The position numbers and the translations under genes were made by a program. Under the pieces are notes generated by a model. The model was given only the letters and a program-made list of their open reading frames with translations. It did not search any database and was not told where the DNA came from. Source: Flavobacteriales bacterium (GTDB lineage: Bacteria > Bacteroidota > Bacteroidia > Flavobacteriales_F > PHOS-HE28). From it: 64,000 nt of DNA. Each line of letters starts with the position of its first letter. The first letter of the stretch is position 1. The stretch spans positions 1 to 64,000 of the forward strand of contig JADJCS010000020.1 in NCBI GenBank assembly GCA_016703105.1, read 5' to 3'. Shown here piece after piece: positions 27,070 through 36,332 of the stretch.

Positions 27070-27195
27070 TGGAAGGAAGATACGCCCCAAGACCGGGAAA
27101 ATTATCCGGTTGGCAGGCGTTGTGGTCCGGTCACCATCAAGATCCGATCGTTGATGGCCGGCTGGAAGCCACCGTTCCACGCCACGCACCCCGGA

Positions 27196-27203
27196 TATCT
27201 TTG
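27196..27203 (+). promoter_or_regulatory. TATCTTTG -7 box for the peptide-binding lipoprotein gene
   Basis: A perfect TAnnTTTG lies 22 bp before the TTG start at 27226 and supports that start over ATG 27154. Confidence 0.5.
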
Positions 27204-27225
27204 GCCGGAACCTGTCCACATTCCC

Positions 27226-28947
27226 TTGATCATCCGGCGATCCCCGCTCCTGGCCGCGTTGCTCCTCCTGTGGTCATGCACAGGGGAACAGGGCGGCCCC
27301 GTGCGAGCTGATGCCCTTGGGGGCAGGCACTATGGGGGGATCTTCAACACGAACGAGACCGAGAAGATCCGTTCGATCTTCCCGTTGAACCTATCACAGG
27401 CGAGCGCTCATCGCATCGCATCGCAGATCTACCAGGGGTTGGTGCGCTTCGATCAACAGGACCTTACGATCGAACCATGCCTCGCTGAACGGTGGGAGGT
27501 GGACGCTTCTGCCACTACCTACACGTTCCACCTGCGCAAGGATGTGTTCTTCCACGCCGATCCGGTTTTCGCGAACGAGAAGGAACGGCGGTTCGATGCC
27601 AACGCCGTTCTCTATTGCTTCCAGCGGATCTGCACCGCCAGTCCAGAGAACCAGATGTTCTGGCTCTTCCAGGACAAGGTCGTCGGGGCCAACGTGTTCT
27701 ATGCCGCTACCGCGGAAGGCAACGCACCGGCGAAAGGCGTCGAGGGCTTCGAAGTGGTGGATGAGCACACCTTCCGGATCCGTCTCACACATCCCTTTCC
27801 CAGTTTCCTGCACCTTTTGGCGCACCAAGGATCCTGGATATGGCCGGCCCGTTTGTGGGACGTGTACGGGCGCGACCTCATGGCACACGCCATCGGCACG
27901 GGCCCCTTCCGACTGAAAACCAGTTCCCCGGACGAGGTCTTTGTGCTCGAGCGTGATCCGGATCACTGGGATCGGGATGAGAACGGCAATCAACTACCTT
28001 TCTTGGATGCGGTCCGATGCACGTTGGAACCTGACAAGAACAAGGAACTGGACAGTTTTCTGGCAGGCAAACTGTCGTGCATGTTCGAGGTGCCGGTGGA
28101 TCGCATCACCGTTCTGAACGACTCCTTGGACGAAACCGGCGCGATCCGTTTTCTAGTGCAAACCGTACCCGGCCTCGCCGTCCAGTTCTATGGTTTCAAT
28201 GGCACCCGCCCCCCTTTCCAGGATGTTCGTGTGCGAAGAGCGGTGGCCCTGGCCATCGATCGCCGATTCTTGGTGGACAGCGTTCTGAAGGGCATGGCGG
28301 TAGCTGCGCTCCATGGTATTGTGGCGCCCGGGCTGGCAGGGTATCCCTACGAACTGGTCCCCGGTCATCCGTTCGCTCCCGACAGCGCAAGGGGACTGCT
28401 GGCCGATGCCGGGTTCCCGAACGGCGAGGGCTTCCCTCCGCTGATCCTTCAAGTGAGCGCCGGCTTTGGGTATGTGGAAGTGGCCGAAGCGGTGCAGAAT
28501 ATGTTGGAGCAGGAGCTTGGGGTGGCCACCATCCTCTCCATGCTGCCGGCCGACCAACATTTCGAACGGATCGAGATGGGTCGAGCGCAGGTCTGGCGGG
28601 AGGGTTGGTTGGCCGACTTCCCCGACCCGGAGAATTTCCTGGCGCTGCTCTATGGTAAGAACGCCGTGGCCGATACCGCGCTACCCACCTTCTTGAACAC
28701 CACACGCTACCGCGATCCGCGCTACGACTCCCTCTTCACCCTGGCCCAACGTACCGTGGATTTGGTTGAGCGCGCACGCTACCTGGCGTTGGCGGAACAA
28801 GTGGCCATGATCGACGTGGCGATCACACCGCTCTATCATGAACGTTCCGTGAGGTTGTTGCAACCCTGGGTGCGCGATCTCCCGCAGAACCCGATGGAAT
28901 ACCGCGACCTGAGCACCGTTTGGTTCGATCCGGCCGTCAAACGCTGA
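27226..28947 (+). CDS. Solute-binding lipoprotein, family 5 (oligopeptide type)
   Basis: The 573-residue protein is a SBP_bac_5 binding protein for peptides or similar ligands. It begins IIRRSPLLAALLLLWSCTGE, a lipoprotein signal with Cys18 as the lipidation site. The family region includes GLVRFDQQDLTIEPCLAERW, YTFHLRKDVFFHADP and YNKNELDS-type segments, plus VRRAVALAIDRRFLVDS. The in-frame ATG at 27154 would add 24 residues before the signal. No permease or ATPase gene is adjacent, so its transporter partner is elsewhere or it is an orphan. The 3' end overlaps the convergent next gene by 11 bp. Confidence 0.88.
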   Translation: MIIRRSPLLAALLLLWSCTGEQGGPVRADALGGRHYGGIFNTNETEKIRSIFPLNLSQASAHRIASQIYQGLVRFDQQDLTIEPCLAERWEVDASATTYTFHLRKDVFFHADPVFANEKERRFDANAVLYCFQRICTASPENQMFWLFQDKVVGANVFYAATAEGNAPAKGVEGFEVVDEHTFRIRLTHPFPSFLHLLAHQGSWIWPARLWDVYGRDLMAHAIGTGPFRLKTSSPDEVFVLERDPDHWDRDENGNQLPFLDAVRCTLEPDKNKELDSFLAGKLSCMFEVPVDRITVLNDSLDETGAIRFLVQTVPGLAVQFYGFNGTRPPFQDVRVRRAVALAIDRRFLVDSVLKGMAVAALHGIVAPGLAGYPYELVPGHPFAPDSARGLLADAGFPNGEGFPPLILQVSAGFGYVEVAEAVQNMLEQELGVATILSMLPADQHFERIEMGRAQVWREGWLADFPDPENFLALLYGKNAVADTALPTFLNTTRYRDPRYDSLFTLAQRTVDLVERARYLALAEQVAMIDVAITPLYHERSVRLLQPWVRDLPQNPMEYRDLSTVWFDPAVKR

Positions 28948-29698
28948 TGCCTTCGGGGGAAGGTGTTGCGCCGTTCGAGAACTCGTGTTGGATGTAGTGG
29001 TAGACCAACTGTTTGGCCAAAGGCATGAAGGTCTCGATCCGCGGAAGGTCCACCTCGCTCTCGAAGCAGAACACCGCTGGATTGGGCAGCTCCGGTCTAT
29101 ACCTCACGATCTCGGCTTTGACCCGCTCGTACGGACTGAGCAAGCCGACCGAACACGTGGTGACATACCGGGTATGCATCCGTCGGTAGTGCCGCTCGTC
29201 CGCAGTGTCCGGATAGAGGGTCGTTCCATAGACGTAAACACGCATTTCGGACCCTTGACGAAGGAACAGGTAGCCATCGCGCGCGTCCAAGGGCATCAAT
29301 CCTACGGGCGAGAAATGGATCCGCTCGGCCAGTCGTCGACGAAGCGCTTCGCCTTGTGTCCAATGGCCATGGAGCTCCGGAAGCGCGAAACCGATCACCT
29401 CATCGATCACGGCCAAGGGACCCTCCGGGGTCAGCTGGGAGGCATAGTGCAGCAACCCGCCTTCTGTATCGACACCGAGCAGTTCACGTGTGGTGCCCGC
29501 TTCCAACTCACCCTTTATCCGCTTCAGTTCCACCAATTCGTCCAAATGGTCCCGGAGCTGGTGCAGGTAGGGATACAGTTTGTGCTCGCGGAAACGCTCC
29601 TGCACCCGCTGTAGGTAGCCGAGCAGTACGTACTGTTTCAGTTCCAGATCGATGGCAGGGGCCACGATCCAATCTCTGGGGAGTGCTGTTGCTTCCAT
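28937..29698 (-). CDS. Conserved hypothetical cytoplasmic protein
   Basis: The 253-residue protein starts MEATALPRDWIVAPAIDLEL and looks globular and soluble: a helical N-terminus (LLGYLQRVQERFREHKLYPY, LDELVELKRIKGELEAG), a middle segment with GVDTEGGLLHY, and a C-terminal beta-rich half (YLFLRQGSEMRVYVYGTTLY). Similar proteins occur in Bacteroidota, but I know no function. ATG 29698 is preferred to GTG 29710. It is divergent from the OmpA gene and convergent with the binding-protein gene. Confidence 0.7.
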   Translation of the reverse strand: MEATALPRDWIVAPAIDLELKQYVLLGYLQRVQERFREHKLYPYLHQLRDHLDELVELKRIKGELEAGTTRELLGVDTEGGLLHYASQLTPEGPLAVIDEVIGFALPELHGHWTQGEALRRRLAERIHFSPVGLMPLDARDGYLFLRQGSEMRVYVYGTTLYPDTADERHYRRMHTRYVTTCSVGLLSPYERVKAEIVRYRPELPNPAVFCFESEVDLPRIETFMPLAKQLVYHYIQHEFSNGATPSPEGISV

Positions 29699-29822
29699 GC
29701 TTTCGAGCACTGAACGCGGTGTTCACAAAAAAAGTTGCTCCGCAAGTTCCGTGCTGACCTGCTCCCGGTTTCTTTGTCAACACCGTCATCACCACACCTC
29801 CGCCGGCTCCCGGCTATTGAAC

Positions 29823-30770
29823 ATGACCAGCGCACGCGCCCTCGCGATCCTCGCTCTTTTCACTTCCCTCACCGCCTGCGTGCCAGCACGCAAGTACGAG
29901 GAACTCAACTCCCAGGTGGCCGGTCTTCGTGCCGAGGCGGAGAACGCGCTCGCCAAGGCACGTGAAGCGGAGGCGGCGCATGCCGAGCAACAAGGTCATG
30001 TAGGCGACGTGGAACGCCGGGTGAAGCTCCTTGAGCAGGATACTTCCACCATGGGCACCTCGTTGCGGAAGATGCAGGTACAGTATGACAAGATCAACGA
30101 GCTGAACGACGAACTGCTCGACAAATACAACAAGCTCCTGGCCGGCGATAGAAGCGAGAACCGAAAGCTGCTCACGGATCTCGAGGCCTTGCGGCTGGAC
30201 CTGCAGAACAAGGAGGACTCCATTGCCCATAGCTCCCAACGTCTGGCGGAGCGAGAGGCGAAGCTCGCCGAGTTGCAGGCCGAATTGGCACGCAAGGATG
30301 CCGCCATGCGGGAGTTGAAGGATCGCGTGAGCAAGGCGCTCACCGGATTCGAAGGGAAAGGTCTCACCGTGGTGCAAAAGGACGGTCGCATTTACGTGAG
30401 CCTGGAGAACAAGCTGCTCTTCCCCAGTGGCAGCGCGGCTGTGGACAAGCAGGGGCGGGAGGCGCTGGTGAGCCTGGCCAAAGCCATCCAGGACGACCGG
30501 GACATCAGCATCCTGGTAGAAGGACATACGGATACCGACAAGATCCTTCCCGGCTCCACCTATAAGGACAATTGGGACCTCAGTGTGGCGCGGGCAACGA
30601 GCGTGGTGCGCATCCTACAGGAGAGCAGTTCCGTTCAACCGTTGCGCATCACCGCCGCTGGCCGCAGTGAATTCGTCCCTCTGGACCCCGCTGACAAGGC
30701 CAAGAACCGCCGCATCGAGGTGATCCTTACCCCTGACCTGCGCTCGCTCTACAACATGGTTACGGAGTGA
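29823..30770 (+). CDS. OmpA-family lipoprotein with coiled coil
   Basis: The 315-residue protein begins MTSARALAILALFTSLTACV; the lipobox LTAC puts Cys19 as the lipid site. Residues about 25-180 form a long coiled coil (AGLRAEAENALAKAREAEAA, DLEALRLDLQNKEDSIAHSS). The C-terminal OmpA domain binds peptidoglycan: ILVEGHTDTDKI, DLSVARATSVVRIL and NRRIEVIL are its conserved motifs. It should span from outer membrane to cell wall. ATG 29823 was chosen because the lipoprotein signal starts there; a longer frame to 29652 has no support. Confidence 0.92.
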   Translation: MTSARALAILALFTSLTACVPARKYEELNSQVAGLRAEAENALAKAREAEAAHAEQQGHVGDVERRVKLLEQDTSTMGTSLRKMQVQYDKINELNDELLDKYNKLLAGDRSENRKLLTDLEALRLDLQNKEDSIAHSSQRLAEREAKLAELQAELARKDAAMRELKDRVSKALTGFEGKGLTVVQKDGRIYVSLENKLLFPSGSAAVDKQGREALVSLAKAIQDDRDISILVEGHTDTDKILPGSTYKDNWDLSVARATSVVRILQESSSVQPLRITAAGRSEFVPLDPADKAKNRRIEVILTPDLRSLYNMVTE

Positions 30771-30792
30771 CGGACACGGGAGCGACCCTCCC

Positions 30793-30800
30793 TACCTTTG
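30793..30800 (+). promoter_or_regulatory. TACCTTTG -7 box for the DAHP synthase gene
   Basis: A perfect TAnnTTTG ends 6 bases before ATG 30807. With initiation about 7 bases after the box, the mRNA would begin at or near the start codon, that is, without a leader. Confidence 0.6.
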
Positions 30801-30806
30801 ATCCTA

Positions 30807-31964
30807 ATGTCCAATGACCGTGCGGCGCTTGAGCCCGCGCTGCTTTCCACGTGGGGCGATCACCTCTCCCGTCCCCTTTTGATCGCCGGTCCATGCAGCG
30901 CCGAGAGCGAGGAGCAGGTGATGGTCACAGCACGGGGCATTGTGAAGACCGCTCCTGGGGTGCGCGTTTTTCGCGCAGGTGTTTGGAAACCCCGCACTCG
31001 CCCTGGGGCGTTCGAGGGTATGGGGGAAGAGGCGCTTGTGTGGCTACAGCGGGTCAAACGGGAAACCGGCCTGTTTACCGCCACCGAGGTGGCCACGCCC
31101 GAGCATGTGGACGCGTGCTTACGCCACGGCATCGATATGCTCTGGATAGGCGCGCGAACAACACCCAATCCCTTCAGCGTGCAGGCCATCGCCGACGCCT
31201 TGCGCGGGGTAGATATCCCCGTGATGGTAAAGAACCCCATCAACCCGGACCTACAGCTCTGGGTGGGGGCTTTGGAGCGGTTGCATCGCGTGGGGATCCG
31301 GAAGCTTGCCGCTGTGCATCGCGGTTTCAGTTGGTCCGGCTTCACCCCTTACCGGAACAGCCCGATGTGGGAGTTCCCCATTCGCCTGGCCGCTGCCTAT
31401 CCGGAGCTGCCCTTGCTGTGCGATCCGAGCCATATCGCTGGAAAGCCGGAGAAATTGCACGAAGTGGCCCAGAAGGCGCTGGACCTGAATTTCAGCGGGC
31501 TAATGGTCGAAACGCACCATGCGCCAGCTTCCGCCCTGAGCGATGCGGACCAGCAGATCGATCCACACGAGCTGAGAGCGCTGCTGGGATCCCTATCGTT
31601 CCGAGCCGCTGCTCCGGATGCCCGCCTGCGCGACCGATTGGAGGAATTGCGGGACCTGATCGATCATCTCGATGCGGATATCGCACAGAAACTGGGGGCT
31701 CGCATGGACCTGTCCGAACGGATCGGGGCGTACAAGCGCGACCACAATGTGGCCATCCTCCAACCGGAGCGCTGGGAGCGTATCATGAGCGCCCAGGCGG
31801 AACTTGGACGCCGGTTGGGCTTAAGCCCGGATTTCATCGAAGGGTTCATGAACGCCATCCACCAGGAGAGCATCCGCCGCCAGACCGAGGCTTGGGAACA
31901 ACAGACCGAACCATCGGAAGGATCCCCAGTGTTCGGCCCCGGAAGGTTGCAGGACCCGGGTTAG
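30807..31964 (+). CDS. DAHP synthase fused to chorismate mutase
   Basis: The 385-residue bifunctional enzyme makes the first shikimate intermediate and rearranges chorismate to prephenate. The N-terminal class I DAHP synthase domain (about 20-265) has LLIAGPCSAESEEQ, FRAGVWKPRTRPG, DMLWIGARTTPNP, MVKNPINPD and CDPSHIAGK. The C-terminal AroQ chorismate mutase domain (about 280-370) has LIDHLDADIAQKLGARMDLS, IGAYKRDHNV and IHQESIRRQ. In this fusion type the mutase domain allows feedback by prephenate. ATG 30807 is next to the promoter box; the in-frame start 9 bp upstream is not needed. Confidence 0.95.
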   Translation: MSNDRAALEPALLSTWGDHLSRPLLIAGPCSAESEEQVMVTARGIVKTAPGVRVFRAGVWKPRTRPGAFEGMGEEALVWLQRVKRETGLFTATEVATPEHVDACLRHGIDMLWIGARTTPNPFSVQAIADALRGVDIPVMVKNPINPDLQLWVGALERLHRVGIRKLAAVHRGFSWSGFTPYRNSPMWEFPIRLAAAYPELPLLCDPSHIAGKPEKLHEVAQKALDLNFSGLMVETHHAPASALSDADQQIDPHELRALLGSLSFRAAAPDARLRDRLEELRDLIDHLDADIAQKLGARMDLSERIGAYKRDHNVAILQPERWERIMSAQAELGRRLGLSPDFIEGFMNAIHQESIRRQTEAWEQQTEPSEGSPVFGPGRLQDPG

Positions 31965-32030
31965 CCACCTAGTTTTGGTCGCCTTTGCAAGGAACCCCTC
32001 GATCAGCTTTTCAAAACCTACCCGCAGAAC

Positions 32031-34847
32031 ATGGCTCACGCTTACTCATTGACCGTAGCATTAACGCTGCTGTCGACCGGCCTATTGGCCCAACCGGTGT
32101 TCACCAACGGATCCGGTGCGCTCTCCCATAACGCGAACAGCGGTGGGTGTATGGCCGTAGTGGACATGGACAAGGACGGCCTGGACGACATCGTGCAGTT
32201 GAGCATGAGCACGCATGTCTATATCCTCTACCAGAACCCCGACCACAGTTTCGTCACCTACGACTATGGCCAGGTGGACAACAGTGAGCAATGGGGCTGG
32301 GCTATCGCCGAGCTCGACAACGACGGGCACAAGGACATCTGTAGTGGAGTATCGATCACCCGTTACGTGCGGATCAGCGCGCGCGGCGTGTATACGTTGA
32401 GCAACTTGAACGGCCCATCCATCTTCACCCAGGGGATGAGCATGGCGGACATGAACAACGATGGCCGTGTGGACGTGTACGCATGTCATGACAATGGCGC
32501 GCCCAACATCTGGTTCACCGATGCGAACGGTGTTCCCCAATATCAGGCGACCTACATCGATTGGTCCACGAACCCCGCCAGCGACATGAGCGGGAACTAC
32601 GGTAGCACCTTCACGGACTTCGATGATGACGGTGATATCGACCTACACATCAGCCACTGTCGCCAGGGCGTGAACGATCCCAACGATCCGCGCCGCTGGG
32701 ACCGCCTGTTCGTTAACGATGGAAACAACCAGTACAGTGATCAGGCTGCCAGCTATGGCTTGGAGAACCGCGAACAGGTGTGGACATCGGATTTCGGTGA
32801 TTATGACAACGATGGCGACCTGGACGTGTTCAGCACCACGCACAGCAGCACGCTCATGCTGTTCGAGAACGACGGGACCGGCCACTATACCGACGTCACC
32901 GCCGGCAGTAACCTGGAGAACTACAATGGCTTTTTTCTACAGGGCCTCTTCCGAGACATGGACAATGACGGCTACCTCGACATCATGACCGGCACCGAGG
33001 ATCTCTACTTCAAAGGGAACGGCGATGGCACCTTCGACGAAGTGACGAACCTGTTCCCCGCCACGAAGAACATGCTCAGTTTCGCCTTCGGTGATCTGAA
33101 CGGCGATGGTTTCGAGGACGTGTACGCCAGTTACGGTGATGCCTATGTGGACGGCGATCCCAGCTTCCCCGACCGTTTGTGGCTGAACACGCCCAATGGC
33201 AACCACTACCTCAATGTGAACTTGAAAGGGGTGGTGAGCAATGAGGACGCGATCGGCGCGAAAGTGAAGATCTGGGGACCCTGGGGCGTGCAGGTGCGCG
33301 AGGTGCACTCCGGTGAGAGCTATGGCATCGTGAACACAGGCACATGCCACTTCGGTTTGGGCGGTGTCACCACCGTCGATTCACTGGTGGTGTATTGGCC
33401 GAGCGGTCAAGTCGACACTTACACGGACATCGACGCTGACCAAGGCATTACCCTGTTGGAAGGTATCTGCATCGCTCCCATCGCGCAGATCACGACGCAG
33501 GGCGCGCCCGTGGTGTGCGCTGGTGGTACGCCGATCACCCTTACCGCTAACCCGGGCTTCAGCTACACCTGGAGCACCTCGGAAACGACCCAGAGCATCG
33601 ATGTGAACGTGGGCGGTCCCTTCACCGTCATCATTGATGATGGGACGGGTTGCACAGGTGAAGCGACCATCACCGTAACGGAGAACCCCGATGAAACACC
33701 GACCATTTCCGTGAACGGGGAAACCGTCTTCTGCCAGGGCGGCTCGGTGGAACTGATCTCTTCCTCCGCGAACGGGTATGCGTGGAGCACGAGCGAAGTC
33801 ACTCAAAGCATCCAGGCCACCGCGAACGGCAGCTACACCGTGTCGATCGAGGGGGTCTGCGGCACCTTCACGTCCGATGCAGTGGATGTTCAAGTGATCA
33901 ACACCCCTGTCGCGCCCACGACCACGGGTGCCACGATCCTGGGTCCTGGCACGGCGGATATTTCAGCTACCGGTACCGCTATCACCTGGTACGATGCGGC
34001 GATCGGGGGCAATGAAGTGGGCACCGGTTCACCCTTTACCACCCCTATGGTGAACAGCACCACCAGCTTTTGGGCTGCCGATGTGAACCAGTTCCAAGGC
34101 GGTACCAGCTATGGCGGTCAGACGGATAACACGACCAGCGGGCAGTACCACACGAACGACGGTTTCTTCCTCCTCTTCGATGCGTATGAGCGCTTCACCA
34201 TCCGTTCGGTCAAGGTCTACTCGGACGAGGTAGGTGTGCGCACGATCGCGGTGGTCGACGAGAACACCGGCCTGACCGTGGCATCCGTCTCTCCGAACAT
34301 CCCGATCGGCACCAGCCGAGTGCAGCTCGATCTTGAGGTACTCCAGCCGGGGAGCTACAGCCTGCGTTGCGTGGGCACGCCGGACCTCTGGCGCGATGGT
34401 ATGGGCAGCAACCCGGCCTATCCTTATGCACTGGGCACCGTCGGCAGCATTACCAGTTCCAGTGCTGGGGGGGCGAACGCCCTGGAGTTCTACTACTTCT
34501 TCTATGATTGGGAGGTGGAACGCTGGGGAGTTACCTGTGCAAGCCCCCGTTCGGAGGCGGTCGTCACCGTTTCCGGTGTCGGCATCAACGAAGCGTCGAA
34601 CGATCAGGCCTTGTCCCTGCAGCCCAACCCAACGGATGATCTGGTGGTATTGACCTTCTCCACTGGAGCAAGCCGCGTGAACGCCGAAGTACTTGACATG
34701 ACCGGCCGCTTAGTGCTCATCGCAGCATCCACCAGTGCGGTCAATGGTCGCCTAGCCATTGATGTCAGCGCACTGGCTCCGGGCCAGTACATGGTGCGCG
34801 CCATGGTCGATGATCACAGCCAGGTGCTGCCGCTGATCGTGCGCTGA
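32031..34847 (+). CDS. FG-GAP/ASPIC-UnbV secreted protein with T9SS type A signal
   Basis: The 938-residue secreted protein starts MAHAYSLTVALTLLSTGLLA. The first half is a beta propeller of FG-GAP/VCBS repeats with Ca-binding Asp loops (DMDKDGLDDI, DFDDDGDIDL, DYDNDGDLDV, DMDNDGYLDI, DLNGDGFEDV). An ASPIC/UnbV segment follows near residues 400-475 (GAKVKIWGPWGVQVREVHSG, HFGLGG), then Ig-like repeats with SYTWSTSETTQSI and an about 80-residue sorting domain starting LSLQPNPTDDLVVLTF and ending VLPLIVR. It is likely a surface protein of the CRTAC1-like kind; the ligand is unknown. Confidence 0.9.
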   Translation: MAHAYSLTVALTLLSTGLLAQPVFTNGSGALSHNANSGGCMAVVDMDKDGLDDIVQLSMSTHVYILYQNPDHSFVTYDYGQVDNSEQWGWAIAELDNDGHKDICSGVSITRYVRISARGVYTLSNLNGPSIFTQGMSMADMNNDGRVDVYACHDNGAPNIWFTDANGVPQYQATYIDWSTNPASDMSGNYGSTFTDFDDDGDIDLHISHCRQGVNDPNDPRRWDRLFVNDGNNQYSDQAASYGLENREQVWTSDFGDYDNDGDLDVFSTTHSSTLMLFENDGTGHYTDVTAGSNLENYNGFFLQGLFRDMDNDGYLDIMTGTEDLYFKGNGDGTFDEVTNLFPATKNMLSFAFGDLNGDGFEDVYASYGDAYVDGDPSFPDRLWLNTPNGNHYLNVNLKGVVSNEDAIGAKVKIWGPWGVQVREVHSGESYGIVNTGTCHFGLGGVTTVDSLVVYWPSGQVDTYTDIDADQGITLLEGICIAPIAQITTQGAPVVCAGGTPITLTANPGFSYTWSTSETTQSIDVNVGGPFTVIIDDGTGCTGEATITVTENPDETPTISVNGETVFCQGGSVELISSSANGYAWSTSEVTQSIQATANGSYTVSIEGVCGTFTSDAVDVQVINTPVAPTTTGATILGPGTADISATGTAITWYDAAIGGNEVGTGSPFTTPMVNSTTSFWAADVNQFQGGTSYGGQTDNTTSGQYHTNDGFFLLFDAYERFTIRSVKVYSDEVGVRTIAVVDENTGLTVASVSPNIPIGTSRVQLDLEVLQPGSYSLRCVGTPDLWRDGMGSNPAYPYALGTVGSITSSSAGGANALEFYYFFYDWEVERWGVTCASPRSEAVVTVSGVGINEASNDQALSLQPNPTDDLVVLTFSTGASRVNAEVLDMTGRLVLIAASTSAVNGRLAIDVSALAPGQYMVRAMVDDHSQVLPLIVR

Positions 34848-34865
34848 TCCTACCTGCTCTACTTT

Positions 34866-34900
34866 CACGAAGCCCTCCGACATCGTCGGGGGGCTTCGTG
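34866..34900 (+). terminator. Rho-independent-like terminator
   Basis: CACGAAGCCCTCCGAC (34866-34881) pairs with GTCGGGGGGCTTCGTG (34885-34900), 16 bp with one G-T wobble and a 3-base loop, followed by TTCCC. It lies 18 bp after the stop of the FG-GAP gene. Confidence 0.75.
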
Positions 34901-34922
34901 TTCCCACCCAGCGGGTTGCAGC

Positions 34923-34930
34923 TTACTTTG
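34923..34930 (+). promoter_or_regulatory. TTACTTTG -7-like box for the molybdenum cofactor cluster
   Basis: It is one mismatch from TAnnTTTG, 5 bases before ATG 34936, giving a leaderless or nearly leaderless transcript for the cluster's first gene. Confidence 0.5.
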
Positions 34931-34935
34931 TACGC

Positions 34936-35622
34936 ATGTCCGTGGATCTGCCCGCACCTGATGTCCTGGTGATCGGCATTGGGGCTATTGGCCATGCGTT
35001 CCTAAGAGCCCTTCACGATCAGGACGCAGACAGCATCACCCTCGTGGACGGCGATACGGTGAACGCGCACAACCTATCGCGTCAACCGCTCTTCTCCATC
35101 TCGGATATCGGCACCCTGAAGGTGGATGCGGCGCGAACAGCGTTATTGGGAGCGGGATGGCCGGGAAAGATCCAAATCCAACCGGTGTTCGCCGACCGGC
35201 ACAACCTGGCCGCCATGGTCGAAGGGCGTTCCCTGGTCGCCGATTGCACCGACGATGCCCACGCGAAACGCGCCATCGATCAGGCCTGCCTTGAAACTGG
35301 CACCCCGCTGATCTCCGCAGCAGTGCATGCCGACCAGGCGCAGGTGATACTGTTGCACGCGTCCATGGCATTGGGTGATGCCGCGATCACGCGCGATGAG
35401 CTATTCATCGGCAAACCCGGCCCTGGCCAGGACGATTGTGACATGCGACGCGTACCGCTGAAGCTCCTGGGTTCGGTAGGCCACAGGATGGTGGCGTTGT
35501 GGGATGACCTTCGATCCGGCCGTGACGCGATGAACGGCCGCGTGGAACTGCTGCACGGTGAACGGTGGACGATGATCGCGCCCCCGGAGCGACGAACGAC
35601 CGCATGGATCCCATCCCGCTGA
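34936..35622 (+). CDS. ThiF/MoeB/HesA-family adenylyltransferase
   Basis: The 228-residue E1-like protein has the nucleotide-binding fold: VLVIGIGAIGHAFLRAL near residue 10, ITLVDGDTVNAHNLSRQPLF with the conserved Arg after the second strand, and VADCTDDAHAKRAIDQAC. It is placed to adenylate the C-terminal GG of MoaD, the job of MoeB. Unlike E. coli MoeB it shows no pair of CxxC zinc motifs; only three isolated Cys are seen. It heads the cofactor cluster and overlaps the next gene by 19 bp. Confidence 0.82.
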   Translation: MSVDLPAPDVLVIGIGAIGHAFLRALHDQDADSITLVDGDTVNAHNLSRQPLFSISDIGTLKVDAARTALLGAGWPGKIQIQPVFADRHNLAAMVEGRSLVADCTDDAHAKRAIDQACLETGTPLISAAVHADQAQVILLHASMALGDAAITRDELFIGKPGPGQDDCDMRRVPLKLLGSVGHRMVALWDDLRSGRDAMNGRVELLHGERWTMIAPPERRTTAWIPSR

Positions 35623-36332
35623 CGGCGTTGATCGGCCTGGTAGCCTTCGCCTATGCGATGGTCGGCCACGGCGGGGCCAGCGGCTACCTCGCGCTGATGG
35701 CCCTGGCCGGGACGGCGATCGCGGTGATGCGCCCGACCGCGTTGATCTTGAATCTCTTCGTCAGTGCGATCGCCTTCGCGCAATACGCACGTGCAGGCCA
35801 CTTCCGTGGGAGGACCTTCTGGCCTTTCGCGGTCTTGTCCGTGCCCATGGCCTGGGTCGGGGCGCAGCTGGTGCTCGATCCCGCTATCTACAAGCGCGTT
35901 CTAGCCTTCTGCCTGCTCTTCGCTGTGGCCCGACTTTTCGGCTTTTTCGGCAGGAGTGCTGATGCGCAACGATCTGTTCCCTTGTTCGCCGCGCTCGGCA
36001 TTGGCGCGGTGCTCGGTCTTGTTTCCGGCATGATCGGCATCGGCGGCGGGATCTTGCTGAGCCCGATCCTGATGCTCTGCTGCTGGGCCGATGCGAAAAC
36101 CACTGCTGCGACATCGGCGCTTTTCATTCTCGTGAACAGCGCGGCCGGGATCATGGGTGTTCTTTCATCGGGTGAAGTGCTCCGTTCGGGAGATGCTTCC
36201 CTGGATCCTCGCTGCATCGGCGGCGGCCTATTGGGAAGCTGGATCGGCGCGAGCCGCCTCCCAGAACTGCGACTAAGGCAGGCCCTCGGGCTCGTATTGC
36301 TGTTCGCCAGCGTAAAGCTGATGTTGCCATGA
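35604..36332 (+). CDS. TauE/SafE (TSUP) family membrane permease
   Basis: The 242-residue integral membrane protein has about seven hydrophobic segments (ALIGLVAFAYAMVGHGGASG, ALILNLFVSAIAFAQ, VLGLVSGMIGIGGGILLSP, ALFILVNSAAGIMGVL). The GHGGASG and GIGGG repeats are TSUP family hallmarks. TSUP proteins move sulfite, sulfonates or other anions; in a molybdenum cofactor cluster it might move a sulfur oxyanion or molybdate, which is an inference. ATG 35604 starts the first segment; it overlaps the previous gene by 19 bp and moeA by 4 bp. Confidence 0.85.
   Translation: MDPIPLTALIGLVAFAYAMVGHGGASGYLALMALAGTAIAVMRPTALILNLFVSAIAFAQYARAGHFRGRTFWPFAVLSVPMAWVGAQLVLDPAIYKRVLAFCLLFAVARLFGFFGRSADAQRSVPLFAALGIGAVLGLVSGMIGIGGGILLSPILMLCCWADAKTTAATSALFILVNSAAGIMGVLSSGEVLRSGDASLDPRCIGGGLLGSWIGASRLPELRLRQALGLVLLFASVKLMLP

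Noticed and set aside
26740..27225. Upstream extension of the peptide-binding lipoprotein frame
   Set aside because: It would overlap the coding start of the barrel gene and has no signal peptide before the lipobox; the promoter box at 27196 favours the TTG at 27226.
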